From a bacterium (GTDB lineage Bacteria; SZUA-182; DTGQ01): a DNA stretch of 64,000 bases. The notes under the pieces are model-generated. The model made no database searches, was not told the DNA's origin, and worked only from the letters and a program-made list of their open reading frames with translations. Both the position numbers and the translations under genes were made by a program. Each line of letters opens with the position of its first letter. The stretch's first letter is position 1. The stretch spans positions 1 to 64,000 of the forward strand of contig JBFLZW010000049.1 of NCBI GenBank assembly GCA_040755755.1, given 5' to 3'. Below, piece by piece: positions 1-8,630 of this stretch.

Positions 1-28
1 CTTGATATGTTCTTATACTGTCACTCAT
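1..28 (-). CDS. 5' end of an unidentified gene leaving the left edge
   Basis: Only the first nine codons are inside the window (MSDSIRTYQ). The start is credible because AAGGAG lies seven bases before the ATG on the minus strand. Further upstream there is a TTGACA-like box (complement of 92-97) and a TGATAT box (complement of 67-72), with a long 19-base spacer. Nothing can be said about the product. The call rests only on the ribosome binding site and weak promoter. Confidence 0.45.
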
Positions 29-80
29 GATGTACTCCTTTTTAATTTATTTCAATCAGTTAGGGTATATCATGAGTGAC
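20..80. repeat. 12-bp perfect inverted repeat around the left-edge leader
   Basis: GTCACTCATGAT at 20-31 is the exact reverse complement of 69-80, with 37 bases between. The left arm covers the start codon and first codons of the minus-strand gene at 1-28. The right arm overlaps its putative -10 region. It could be an operator, or a copied start region, since the right arm also reads ATGAGTGAC before a stop on the plus strand. Function is inferred only. Confidence 0.4.
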
Positions 81-294
81 TGTTAATGCTTTGTCAACCA
101 AGCTTTAAAAATGTGTCCGGTAGTGAGCAAGTTCTTAAGGAAGCCATACTCTTAGAGGAGTAATTAATGTATTTTATTGCGGGGGAATGGTGTTGTAACA
201 CACATTTCGCACCCCTATGCGGTCTTTTGCAGGTATTTTCCGGGTAGTTAATTTAATGAAGCAAGATGGATGAGGATAAAGAGGAAAGAGAGAT

Positions 295-615
295 ATGCAA
301 CCTGACAGCGCTCCGGTCATCAATCAACTCGTACAAGCTATTGTCGAGGCTGTGCATCCGATCAGGATAATCCTTTTCGGTTCAGCAGCGCGGGGGGAGA
401 TGCACCCGGACAGTGATATTGATCTTTTGATAGTGATGCCGGAAGGTGCTTACCGCCGCCGGACTGCCCAGTTTCTCTACCGGCAGATAAAGGGGCTCAA
501 GGTTCCTTTCGACATTTTGGTAGCCACGCCGAGTGACCTGGAGCGACATAAGGATAATATTGGATTAATTTACCGGGAGATCTTACAGGAGGGAAGGGAG
601 GTATATGCCGCCTGA
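295..615 (+). CDS. MNT-type nucleotidyltransferase domain protein (HEPN/MNT antitoxin-like)
   Basis: This 106-residue protein has the minimal nucleotidyltransferase signature GSAARGEMHPDSDIDLLIV at about residues 29-47. It contains the GS motif and the two metal-binding aspartates of the D-x-D pair. Proteins of this size are usually the MNT partner of a HEPN RNase, acting as an antitoxin that neutralises the toxin by AMPylation or binding. A GAGGAAAGAG ribosome binding site precedes the ATG. The expected HEPN gene begins in an ATG overlapping this stop region (605) but is broken, so the antitoxin now appears to be an orphan. The family assignment is firm; the toxin-antitoxin role is inferred. 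Confidence 0.85.
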   Translation: MQPDSAPVINQLVQAIVEAVHPIRIILFGSAARGEMHPDSDIDLLIVMPEGAYRRRTAQFLYRQIKGLKVPFDILVATPSDLERHKDNIGLIYREILQEGREVYAA

Positions 616-724
616 AAGCTGGCTTTCAGGCAGGCCCCGGCCCGATTTTCCGGCCAGACCAGACAATAATCAGCAATCAGGAGTAAGCAACCATAGATGT
701 TCCCCCTGTTCATTTTCTCGATGA
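605..724 (+). pseudogene. Remnant of a HEPN-domain toxin gene
   Basis: An ATG at 605 overlaps the last codons of the MNT gene, the usual coupling in HEPN/MNT pairs. The frame reads MPPESWLSGRPRPDF and then becomes unlike any protein, stopping after 39 codons. HEPN partners commonly start MPPxxWLRRARSDL, so the first 15 residues look like a diverged or truncated HEPN start. No HEPN RxxxxH motif is present downstream. The alternative is that the resemblance is chance. Confidence 0.35.
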
Positions 725-738
725 GGATGGTGAAAATA

Positions 739-812
739 ACCATCACCCCCACCCAGCCTCCCCCCTCAAGGAGGAGGAGAGTAAGGAAGGCTTTCCCCTC
801 AAGGGGGATAGC
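739..812. repeat. REP-like intergenic palindromes ahead of acsE
   Basis: The spacer before acsE has two short palindromes built on a CCCCTCAAGGGG-type core. One lies at about 757-775 (CTCCCCCCTCAAGGAGGAGG) and one at about 792-809 (TTTCCCCTCAAGGGGGATA). C-rich and G-rich tracts surround them. Such hairpins resemble dispersed REP-type elements of many environmental genomes. Whether they act on acs transcription cannot be told from one copy. Confidence 0.4.
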
Positions 813-887
813 AGGGGCTTCCATACAAGAAGGGGAATATCTGAAGCAACCGGTTTCCACCCCCCAACAGAAAGGAGGAAAAGAAGT

Positions 888-1673
888 ATGCTGGCTATAG
901 GAGAGAGAATTAATGTCAGAACCAAGCTTTTTTCGGAGGCCTTTAAGGCGAGAAATTTTGAGCCGATCAGGGACATGGCCATCAGGCAGGTCAAGGGAGG
1001 TGCCAACATGCTGGATATCAATATTGGCCCGGCCAGAAAAGACGGGCCGGAGCTGATGTCCTGGCTGGTGGAGAATATCCAGAAAGTGGTGGATGTTCCC
1101 CTGTGCCTGGATACGAGCAACGCCGAGGCTATCGAGGCAGGGCTTGCGGTCCACAAGGGAAAGGCCATGATCAACTCGACATCGGCTGACCCTGACCGGC
1201 TTGCGCTGCTGATGCCTCTGGCTGCCAAGTATAATGCCATGATCATCGGCCTGACCCTGGCTACCGGCGGCCTGCCCCGCGATGCCAACGAGCGGTGTGC
1301 TCTGGCTGCCGAAATCATGGCTGCGGGAGCGGAGCATGGTGTGCCCATGGAAGATATTTACCTTGATCCGATCATGGTGCCGATTAACGGTCAGCAGGAG
1401 CAGGTAAAGGAGATCCTTGAGGCCATCAAGTTATTCCGGGAGATGAACGATCCGCCGATGAACAGTGTAATCGGGTTGAGCAATGTCTCAAACAGCGCTC
1501 CCGAAGCGATGCGCAGCCTGATCAATCATACCTTCCTGACCATGGCCATTACCGTGGGATTGAGCGCGGCCATTGTCGATACGCTGGATCCGGCGATCAT
1601 TCAGGCCGTAAAGACGACCTCGGTGATTTTGAACCAAAGCCTGTATTGTCACTCATATCTGGAAACCTGCTAA
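888..1673 (+). CDS. acsE: 5-methyltetrahydrofolate:corrinoid/iron-sulfur protein methyltransferase
   Basis: This cytosolic enzyme moves the methyl group of methyltetrahydrofolate to the cobalt of the corrinoid iron-sulfur protein (AcsC/AcsD), linking the methyl and carbonyl branches of the Wood-Ljungdahl pathway. The 261-residue TIM barrel of the pterin-binding family has GERIN at 5-9 and GANMLDINIG at 38-47. Asp75, Asn96, Asp160 and Asn199 sit at the same numbers as the folate-binding residues known in the Moorella thermoacetica enzyme. AAAGGAGG precedes the ATG. It is the first gene of a five-gene acs cluster, and REP-like palindromes lie just upstream. The identification is very secure. 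Confidence 0.96.
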   Translation: MLAIGERINVRTKLFSEAFKARNFEPIRDMAIRQVKGGANMLDINIGPARKDGPELMSWLVENIQKVVDVPLCLDTSNAEAIEAGLAVHKGKAMINSTSADPDRLALLMPLAAKYNAMIIGLTLATGGLPRDANERCALAAEIMAAGAEHGVPMEDIYLDPIMVPINGQQEQVKEILEAIKLFREMNDPPMNSVIGLSNVSNSAPEAMRSLINHTFLTMAITVGLSAAIVDTLDPAIIQAVKTTSVILNQSLYCHSYLETC

Positions 1674-1729
1674 CCTGCTAACCGATAGCCGCACCTTCGT
1701 ATGGTGTGCGGCAGCTTAAGGAGAAGAGT

Positions 1730-2680
1730 ATGGCCTTTACTGTGCCAAAAGAAGTGTACAATGGAAAAATCAATCAAGTGGAAGTTGGGCGGGACCAGCA
1801 TAAGCTGATTCTGGGAGGAGAAGAGGTTCTTCCTTTTCTCTCTTTTGAAGGCAAGGCTGTTTCGACTGTGCCCCTGGCTCTTGAGGTCCATGATGTGAAT
1901 CCGGGTGACTGGGCTCCCTCGTTGACAGCGGTTTACGGATCGGCCATGAACGATCCCGTACAGTGGGCCAGGATGTGCCAGGATGAGTTCAAGGCGGATA
2001 TGATCTGCCTTCGCCTGTCCGGGACGCACCCCGATAACGGCGACCGGTCTGCGGAAGAGGCGGGTAAGGTGGTCCAGGCGGTTCTTGCAGCCGTCAAGGT
2101 CCCGCTGATCATTCTGGGAAGCAACCATGCGGAAAAAGATGCGGCCGTGATCAAGCATGTGGCTGAAGTGGCAGCCAATACCGGCTCGATTATCGGCAAA
2201 GCCCAGGAGAAGAACTATAAAACCTTTGCGGCCGTGGCTACGGCCTATGGCCATAAACTGGTGGCCCTGTCGGACCTCGATATCAACCTTTCCAAGCAGT
2301 TGAATATTCTTCTGACCCAGAGCGGCTTCGACGGAAAGAACATCATTATCGATGCCATGTCAAGCACCCTGGGCTATGGGCTGGAGTATACCTACTCGGT
2401 CATGGAGCGAATTCGCCTGTCCGCTTTGCAGCAGAATGACGCCATGATGCAGATGCCCATGATCTGTGATGTTGGCGAGGTGACCTGGAAGATAAAAGAG
2501 GCCAAGGCGAGTGAAGAGGATCAGCCTGCCTGGGGGCCAGCCAAACCCAGAGGAGTTCTGTGGGAGACGCTCACTGCGTTGAGCTTCCTGATGGCTGGTG
2601 GAAATCTGGTCGTTTTCCGGCATCCTGAGGCCCTGGGGATGGTTCGAAAGACTGTAGCGGAACTGGCAACGGCAGCCTAA
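1730..2680 (+). CDS. acsD: Corrinoid/iron-sulfur protein small subunit
   Basis: This is the 316-residue small (delta, CdhD-like) subunit of the corrinoid iron-sulfur protein. It is a TIM-barrel protein that cradles the cobamide together with AcsC and carries the methyl group from AcsE to acetyl-CoA synthase. Length and position match the Moorella protein (about 320 residues). The start at 1730 is chosen because AAGGAGAAGAGT directly precedes that ATG. An in-frame GTG at 1706 lacks a good ribosome binding site. The gap after acsE is 56 bases, and its stop region overlaps an ATG at 2680 that is in frame with acsC but is probably not the acsC start. Confidence 0.93.
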   Translation: MAFTVPKEVYNGKINQVEVGRDQHKLILGGEEVLPFLSFEGKAVSTVPLALEVHDVNPGDWAPSLTAVYGSAMNDPVQWARMCQDEFKADMICLRLSGTHPDNGDRSAEEAGKVVQAVLAAVKVPLIILGSNHAEKDAAVIKHVAEVAANTGSIIGKAQEKNYKTFAAVATAYGHKLVALSDLDINLSKQLNILLTQSGFDGKNIIIDAMSSTLGYGLEYTYSVMERIRLSALQQNDAMMQMPMICDVGEVTWKIKEAKASEEDQPAWGPAKPRGVLWETLTALSFLMAGGNLVVFRHPEALGMVRKTVAELATAA

Positions 2681-2718
2681 TGACCTCTCGAGCAAAAATA
2701 GAAAGGAGATACGATATC

Positions 2719-4065
2719 ATGGGACTGACTGGTATTCAGATTTTTAAATACCTCCCCAAGACCAACTGCGGGGATTGCAAATTCCCTACCTGTTTAGCTT
2801 TTGCCATGAGACTGGCCGCGGCCCAGGTTCGCCTGGATGCCTGCCCCCATGTCTCGGAAGAGAGCAAAAAGATATTAACTGAAGTTTCCGCTCCTCCCAT
2901 CCGGCTGATTAAACTGGGAGCGGGTGACCGGACGATAGAAATCGGTGATGAAACCGTTTTGTTCCGGCATGAGAAGAAATTCAATCATCCTTCCGCTCTG
3001 GCCCTGGCCATTGCCGATAATCTCTCCGATCAGGAGATCGAGAGCAAGGTTCAGGAAGTCAATAATTCGGTCATGGAGCGGGTCGGACAGCAACTGCGGG
3101 TGGATTTGATCTGCCTTCAGGATAAATCGGGTGATGCCGGACGGTTTGCCCAGGTGGCCAAAAAGGTTGCCGGATCATCCACGGCAGGGCTGATCCTGCA
3201 TTCCCTGAAGCCGGAGATCATCAAGGCGGGCCTGACCGAAACCGTAACCCGCAATCCCCTGATTTATGCGGCTACGGAAGAAAATCAGAGCCAGATGGCT
3301 GCCCTGGCCAAAGAGTATAGAGTACCTCTGGCCGTATTCAGTGACAAGGGCCTTGAGGCATTATCCAGCCTGGCGGAAAAAGTAGCTGCGGCAGGGGTAG
3401 AGGACCTGGTCCTTGATTCCGGGGCCAGAAGCTCCGGCAGGATGCTTTCCGACCTTACGCAGATCCGGCGCGCTGCGGCCAAGAAGAAATTCAAACCCCT
3501 CGGCTATCCCACGATCGTTTTCCCCGGCGAGGGAGGGGGCGACGCGCTGATGGAAGCGGCCAGAGCAGGTATCGGCATCATGAAGTACGCTTCCCTGATC
3601 GTTCTGAACAGCATCGGAAAAGAATCGCTTTTGCCCCTTTATACCCTGCGGCAGAATATTTTCACCGATCCGCAGCAGCCGATGCAGGTTGGCGAGAACC
3701 TCTACAAGGTGGGCGAGCCGACCGAAACCTCTCCTCTGCTCATTACGACCAATTTCTCCCTGACATATTTTATTGTTCTGGGTGAGATCGAAAACAGCAA
3801 GGTACCTTCATGGCTCCTGGTTGCCGATTCTGAAGGTCTGTCAGTATTGACTGCCTGGGCCGCGGACAAGTTCAATGCTCCCAAAATCGCCAAGCTGGTG
3901 AAAAAACAGAACGTCGAGGACAGGATCAAGCACCGCAACCTCATTATTCCCGGCTATGTCTCCGTTCTCTCCGGCGAGATAGAAGAGGAACTCCCTGGAT
4001 GGAAAGTGCTGGTCGGCCCGCGGGAAGCGGCCAATATTCCCAAGTACCTTCGGGATATGGCTTAA
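2719..4065 (+). CDS. acsC: Corrinoid/iron-sulfur protein large subunit
   Basis: This is the 448-residue large (gamma, CdhE-like) subunit. Its N-terminal [4Fe-4S] motif is intact, with Cys17, Cys20, Cys25 and Cys42 in C-x2-C-x4-C-x16-C spacing. This cluster reductively reactivates the corrinoid after accidental Co(II) formation. A central TIM-barrel-like region and a C-terminal corrinoid-binding domain follow. The start at 2719 has GAAAGGAG eight bases upstream and gives the N-terminus MGLTGIQIFKYLPKTNCGDC typical of the family. An in-frame ATG at 2680 would add 13 unconserved residues. It works with AcsD, AcsE and AcsB. Confidence 0.95.
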   Translation: MGLTGIQIFKYLPKTNCGDCKFPTCLAFAMRLAAAQVRLDACPHVSEESKKILTEVSAPPIRLIKLGAGDRTIEIGDETVLFRHEKKFNHPSALALAIADNLSDQEIESKVQEVNNSVMERVGQQLRVDLICLQDKSGDAGRFAQVAKKVAGSSTAGLILHSLKPEIIKAGLTETVTRNPLIYAATEENQSQMAALAKEYRVPLAVFSDKGLEALSSLAEKVAAAGVEDLVLDSGARSSGRMLSDLTQIRRAAAKKKFKPLGYPTIVFPGEGGGDALMEAARAGIGIMKYASLIVLNSIGKESLLPLYTLRQNIFTDPQQPMQVGENLYKVGEPTETSPLLITTNFSLTYFIVLGEIENSKVPSWLLVADSEGLSVLTAWAADKFNAPKIAKLVKKQNVEDRIKHRNLIIPGYVSVLSGEIEEELPGWKVLVGPREAANIPKYLRDMA

Positions 4066-4080
4066 AAAGAGGAGACAGGA

Positions 4081-4101
4081 GTCAGAAGTCAGAAGTCAGG
4101 A
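4081..4101. repeat. Short GTCAGAA tandem repeat between acsC and acsA
   Basis: The 151-base spacer between acsC and acsA opens with three near copies of the heptamer GTCAGAA. The rest of the spacer shows no convincing hairpin. It ends in AAGGAGAG before the acsA start. Simple repeats of this type occur often in intergenic DNA; no function is claimed. Confidence 0.5.
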
Positions 4102-4216
4102 GAAAAACTGATGACTTTTTTTGGCAGCTACCCCAGCAATTGTTACCCCAGGGTAAATTTTTAGGCAGGAAATACGAACTACTCCAGACCTTTTTCAGCG
4201 GCATAAGGAGAGTATA

Positions 4217-6160
4217 ATGGATCAAAAAGAGTTTTCATCATGTAAAGCCTGTAATGATATTTTCGAAGTAATAGTGGAGGACAGGAATCTTACCGCCTTT
4301 CACCGGGCGGAGGATTTAAAGCCCTGCCCCTTTGGAAGTCAGGGACTGTGCTGCAAAAATTGTGCTATGGGACCATGCCGGCTGAGTACCAAAGAGGGTG
4401 GAACCAAACGAGGAGTTTGCGGGGCCACGGCAGCTACCATTGCTGCCCGGAATTTTGCCCGGATGATTGCCGCAGGTGCTGCCGCCCACTCTGATCATGG
4501 CCGTGATATCATCAAGACCTTCTCGATGGTGGCTGAGGGAAAAGCCGAAGGATCGGGGTACGAGATCAAGGACGTCAAGAAGCTGATTGCCGTGGCCCAG
4601 GATTTTGGTATCGTGACCGAAGGAAGAAGCACCCAGGAGATCGCCAGGGAACTGGCTCCCATTCTCTCTGCGGAATTCGGCAAGCAGGAAGGAGAATTGC
4701 AGTTCATTCAGCGGGCGCCGGAGAAGCGGCAGAAACTGTGGAGGGATCTTGGCGTTGTTCCCCGCGGCGTTGACCGTGAGGTAGTCGAGATGATGCACCG
4801 CACTCACATGGGCGTTGATCAGGATGCGGAAAATATCCTGATGCACGGCACCAGGGCCGCTCTGGCAGACGGGTGGGGCGGTTCCATGCTGGCCACCGAA
4901 GTGCAGGATATCCTGTTCGGGACTCCCATTCCCTTACGGGGAAAGGTAAACCTGGGGGTCCTGAAGAAGGATCAGGTCAACATCATTGTTCATGGTCATG
5001 ATCCGCTGCTTTCGGAAATGCTGGTTGTGGCTGCCCAGGATCCGGAAATGATCGGCCGGGCCAGGGCCAGGGGAGCAGCCGGAATCAATCTGGCCGGAAT
5101 CTGCTGTACGGCCAATGAAATATTGCTGCGGCATGGCATTCCGGTGGCAGGAAATTTCCTGCAGCAGGAGATGGCCATATTGACTGGCCTGGTCGATGCT
5201 ATGGTTGTGGATGTGCAGTGCATCATGCAGTCTCTGGCTGATCTTGTGCCGTGCTATCATACCGAGCTTATTACCACCTCCGAGAAAGCCAGAATACCGG
5301 GCGCTACCCACCTGCAGTTTGAAGAGCATCATGCCCTGAATATAGCGAAAGAGATCGTTGGCCGGGGCATTGAAAACTTTACCCGGCGAAATCCCGACAA
5401 GATCGTTCTTCCCAAAGAGGAAATGGACCTTGTAGCAGGTTTCAGCCATGAAACCATTAACTATATGCTGGGTGGAACATTCCGGGGCTCCTACCGGCCA
5501 CTGAACGATAACATCATGAATGGCCGTATCCTGGGTGTAGCCGGTGTGGTTGGCTGCAACAATCCGCGGGTGAAGCATGATTATGTCACCAACACCCTGG
5601 TAAAGGAATTGATTAAAAATAATGTTCTGGTGGTCCAGACCGGATGTGCGGCTATTTCCTGCGCCAAGGAGGGGTTATTGACTCCTGAAGCGGCCAGACT
5701 GGCCGGACCGGGCCTGGCTGAGGTGTGTGAAACCGTGGGTATGCCGCCGGTGCTGCACTGCGGCTCATGCGTGGATAACAGCCGCCTGCTGATGGCAGCT
5801 ACGGCCATGGTCAAAGAAGGCGGTCTTGGCGATGATATCAGCGACCTGCCTCTGGCCGGATGTGCGCCTGAGTGGATGAGCGAGAAAGCGATTGCCATCG
5901 GACAGTACTTTGTAGGTTCCGGAGTCTTTACCGTGTTTGGGGCTACCTTCCCCATCATGGGCTGTGAGGAAATGAAAGACCTCCTGTTCCAGAAGTTCGA
6001 AAAGATCACCAAGGGAAAATGGGCTTTCGAGCCTGATCCGATCAAGATGGCTCACCTGATGATCGATCACATCAAGGCCAAACGTGCGGCCCTGGGGATC
6101 GAGAAAAAGCAGGAGCGCGTCCTGTACGATATGGCCATGCGAAGGGCCCTTGAGGTCTAA
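4217..6160 (+). CDS. acsA: Anaerobic Ni-Fe-S carbon monoxide dehydrogenase catalytic subunit
   Basis: This enzyme interconverts CO2 and CO and feeds CO through a tunnel to acetyl-CoA synthase. At 647 residues it has the normal CooS/AcsA length. Cys37 and Cys45 match the D-cluster ligands, and Cys46, Cys49, Cys54 and Cys68 reproduce the B-cluster spacing of known enzymes. His261 in VHGHDP, the ICC pair near 296, VQCIMQ near 335, GCNNP near 447, TGCAAISC near 477 and CGSCVDNS near 518 supply the Ni-Fe-S C-cluster. AAGGAGAG precedes the ATG. No nickel-insertion ATPase (cooC/acsF) is next to it. Its position before acsB marks it as the synthase partner rather than a stand-alone CO dehydrogenase. 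Confidence 0.96.
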   Translation: MDQKEFSSCKACNDIFEVIVEDRNLTAFHRAEDLKPCPFGSQGLCCKNCAMGPCRLSTKEGGTKRGVCGATAATIAARNFARMIAAGAAAHSDHGRDIIKTFSMVAEGKAEGSGYEIKDVKKLIAVAQDFGIVTEGRSTQEIARELAPILSAEFGKQEGELQFIQRAPEKRQKLWRDLGVVPRGVDREVVEMMHRTHMGVDQDAENILMHGTRAALADGWGGSMLATEVQDILFGTPIPLRGKVNLGVLKKDQVNIIVHGHDPLLSEMLVVAAQDPEMIGRARARGAAGINLAGICCTANEILLRHGIPVAGNFLQQEMAILTGLVDAMVVDVQCIMQSLADLVPCYHTELITTSEKARIPGATHLQFEEHHALNIAKEIVGRGIENFTRRNPDKIVLPKEEMDLVAGFSHETINYMLGGTFRGSYRPLNDNIMNGRILGVAGVVGCNNPRVKHDYVTNTLVKELIKNNVLVVQTGCAAISCAKEGLLTPEAARLAGPGLAEVCETVGMPPVLHCGSCVDNSRLLMAATAMVKEGGLGDDISDLPLAGCAPEWMSEKAIAIGQYFVGSGVFTVFGATFPIMGCEEMKDLLFQKFEKITKGKWAFEPDPIKMAHLMIDHIKAKRAALGIEKKQERVLYDMAMRRALEV

Positions 6161-6261
6161 AGAGGAAATTGTTCGCCTCACCGTTTGACTGAGCGTGAAT
6201 GTACTACTGAAAGAACTGAACAAGCCATCTAATGATGAGAAACGAATAAAAGGGGTAAACG

Positions 6262-8469
6262 ATGTCAAAAATAATCGCCTCTGCTGCCATTCGTGGAGCA
6301 TATAAAATTGTCGGACAGGCTGAGACCGCTCTGGCTGATGCCCTGGCCCAGTATGGTCCGGATCAGGTAATTGAATTTCCCAATACCGGCTATTATCTGC
6401 CGGTCATCTATGGTATGTCGGGCATGAAGGCCCAGCGGTTGGGTGATCTTACGCCGATTATGAACCGGGCAAAATCCCTGCTGCCTCCAAATCCTGCGGA
6501 CAAGGTCTGGCTCCCCTATCTGGGGCATGCTTTGGATGCCGGTATGGCTACCCTGTTTGCTGATGAGGTTATTGAAATTATCAAGTATCTGCAGGCTCCC
6601 GTGCCGTATTCCGTAACCGAGAATTGTCCGGAGGATGGTAATTTCTGGCTGGGTGCGGCTGATGATGTCATCATGCGAAAGCGCGGCATCGAGTTTGTCG
6701 ATGGCACCGCACCGGGATTTGCCGCCTGCGTGGGGGCCTGCCCGACCAATGAAATCGCGGTTAAGATCGCCCGCGAGCTTCAGGAGAAAAACCTCTATGT
6801 TTTTATGTCTGCTGACACTCATGGCCGGAGCATGGCCGAGCAGTTGAGGGAAGAGGGTGTGCAGATGGGCTGGGAGACGCGCCTTGTTCCCTTCGGCAAG
6901 GATATAACCGCTACCGTCTTTGCTCTGGGATTTGCCACCCGGGCCGCCATGTCCTTTGGCGGGGTGAAGCCGGGAGATTACAGCAGGATTTTGAAATACA
7001 ACAAGAACCGGATATTCGCTTTTGTTCTGGCCCTGGGTGAGGTTGATGACGAAAAATATGCCCAGGCTGCCGGAGCCATCAACTATGGGTTCCCGGTCAT
7101 TGCCGATACCGGTATCCCGCAGATTCTGCCTACCGGAATCTGCACCTATGAACATGTAGTGTCAAATATTCCTCACGACAAGATCGTGGGTAAGGCCGTC
7201 GAGGTGCGGGGTCTGAAAGTGGCCGTGCACAAGGTTCCGGTGCCGGTTGCCTATGGCCCGGCCTTTGAAGGTGAGCGGGTGCGCAAAGAGGATACCTACG
7301 TCGAGATGGGCGGCACCAAGACACCGGCTTTCGAGTTTGCAACCATGAGGGAAATGAACGAAATCGAGGATGGCAAGATCACGGTCATCGGACCTGAAAT
7401 CGATGATGTGGAACCCGAATCCCGCCTGCCGCTGGGCATTGTGGTTGAAGTGGCTGGCCGGGAATTTCAGTCTGATTTTGAGTCCATCCTGGAGCGTCAG
7501 ATTCACCGCTACCTGAATGAAGCTCAAGGGGTGTTCCATATGGGCCAGCGCGACATCAACTGGATCCGTATCAGCAAGGAAGCCAAACAAAAAGGGTTCA
7601 AGCTGCACCACCTGGGTGACATTATCCATGCCAAGCTGCATGCCGATTATTCGGCCATTCTCGACAAGGTCCAGGTCACCCTCTACACCAGAGAGGAAGA
7701 TGTGGTGGCCCAGCGTGAGATCGCCCGCAAGGCGTATCATTTCCGCGATGAGAGAATCGGCTCTTTGACCGACGAGAGCGTCGATACCTACTATTCCTGC
7801 ACCCTGTGCCAGTCCTTTGCTCCCAACCATATCTGCGTGATCACTCCGGAGCGAAGCGGTCTGTGCGGAGCCTATAACTGGCTGGACGGCAAGGCCGCCT
7901 ACCAGATCGACCCCACGGGGCCTAACCGCCCGATCGCCAAGGGAGATGTGCTGGACGGCGGCAAGGGACAATGGAGCGGAGTGAATGATTTCATTTTCCA
8001 GGGCTCCCGGCAGAGTATCGAGCGGTTCAACGCCTACAGCATCATGGAAGACCCCATGACCTCGTGCGGCTGCTTCGAGTGCATCTCCGGCGTTCTGCCG
8101 ATGGCCAATGCCATTATGACCGTCAACCGCGAGTTTGCAGGCATGACCCCGTCCGGGATGAAATTCTCGACCCTGGCTGGAACCGTTGGCGGCGGGTTGC
8201 AGACTCCGGGCTTTACCGGGCACAGCAAGCACTACATCGGCAGTGCCAAGTTCATTTCCGCTGAAGGGGGGCTTTTACGGGTCGCCTGGATGCCTAAAGC
8301 CCTGAAAGAGGAGCTTCGGCCCATGATCGAGAAACGGGGAAAGGCACTTGGTGTAGAGAATTTGTACGATTTGATTGCCGATGAAGAAGTAGCTACCACG
8401 GAAGAGGAAGTGGTTGAGTTCATGTCCAGGGTGAATCACCCGGCTTTAAACCTGCCACCGCTGTTTTAG
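6262..8469 (+). CDS. acsB: Acetyl-CoA synthase catalytic subunit of the CODH/ACS complex
   Basis: This enzyme joins CO, the methyl group from the corrinoid protein, and CoA at the Ni-Ni-[4Fe-4S] A-cluster to form acetyl-CoA. It has 735 residues (Moorella about 729). The A-cluster ligands are all present with a constant +7 offset: Cys513, Cys516, Cys525 and Cys535 for the cubane, and Cys602-Gly603-Cys604 for the distal nickel. The N-terminal CODH-binding domain absent from archaeal homologues is present, so it is the bacterial form. AAAAGGGG precedes the ATG. It ends the cluster and is followed by a strong terminator. Confidence 0.97.
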   Translation: MSKIIASAAIRGAYKIVGQAETALADALAQYGPDQVIEFPNTGYYLPVIYGMSGMKAQRLGDLTPIMNRAKSLLPPNPADKVWLPYLGHALDAGMATLFADEVIEIIKYLQAPVPYSVTENCPEDGNFWLGAADDVIMRKRGIEFVDGTAPGFAACVGACPTNEIAVKIARELQEKNLYVFMSADTHGRSMAEQLREEGVQMGWETRLVPFGKDITATVFALGFATRAAMSFGGVKPGDYSRILKYNKNRIFAFVLALGEVDDEKYAQAAGAINYGFPVIADTGIPQILPTGICTYEHVVSNIPHDKIVGKAVEVRGLKVAVHKVPVPVAYGPAFEGERVRKEDTYVEMGGTKTPAFEFATMREMNEIEDGKITVIGPEIDDVEPESRLPLGIVVEVAGREFQSDFESILERQIHRYLNEAQGVFHMGQRDINWIRISKEAKQKGFKLHHLGDIIHAKLHADYSAILDKVQVTLYTREEDVVAQREIARKAYHFRDERIGSLTDESVDTYYSCTLCQSFAPNHICVITPERSGLCGAYNWLDGKAAYQIDPTGPNRPIAKGDVLDGGKGQWSGVNDFIFQGSRQSIERFNAYSIMEDPMTSCGCFECISGVLPMANAIMTVNREFAGMTPSGMKFSTLAGTVGGGLQTPGFTGHSKHYIGSAKFISAEGGLLRVAWMPKALKEELRPMIEKRGKALGVENLYDLIADEEVATTEEEVVEFMSRVNHPALNLPPLF

Positions 8470-8502
8470 GGTGATAGAGTAGGGCAGGAACCAGGTCTTT
8501 AG

Positions 8503-8560
8503 GGGCTGAAGTACTGAGGCTGTTGTGATGCAGGCCAGGTACTTCAGCCCTTTGTCTTTG
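8503..8560 (+). terminator. Intrinsic terminator after acsB
   Basis: GGGCTGAAGTAC at 8503-8514 pairs perfectly with GTACTTCAGCCC at 8539-8550 to give a 12-bp stem, followed by TTTGTCTTT. It lies 33 bases after the acsB stop. It is a good candidate for the end of the acs transcript. Confidence 0.7.
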
Positions 8561-8630
8561 CTGAGTCCGATGAAAAATACCTTGAAGGATAAGCATTTAA
8601 GGCATATAATGGACTATGGAGGTGATGATT

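Noticed and set aside
167-247. 26-codon open frame with a GAGGAG site six bases before the ATG
   Set aside because: The peptide (MYFIAGEWCCNTHFAP...) has no recognisable feature and no independent sign of coding, so it was not listed as a gene.
7162-8232. Long open frame on the minus strand inside acsB, and similar antisense frames inside acsA, fumC and the gsp genes
   Set aside because: They mirror well-supported genes in GC-rich third-position frames and show no protein motif or ribosome site.
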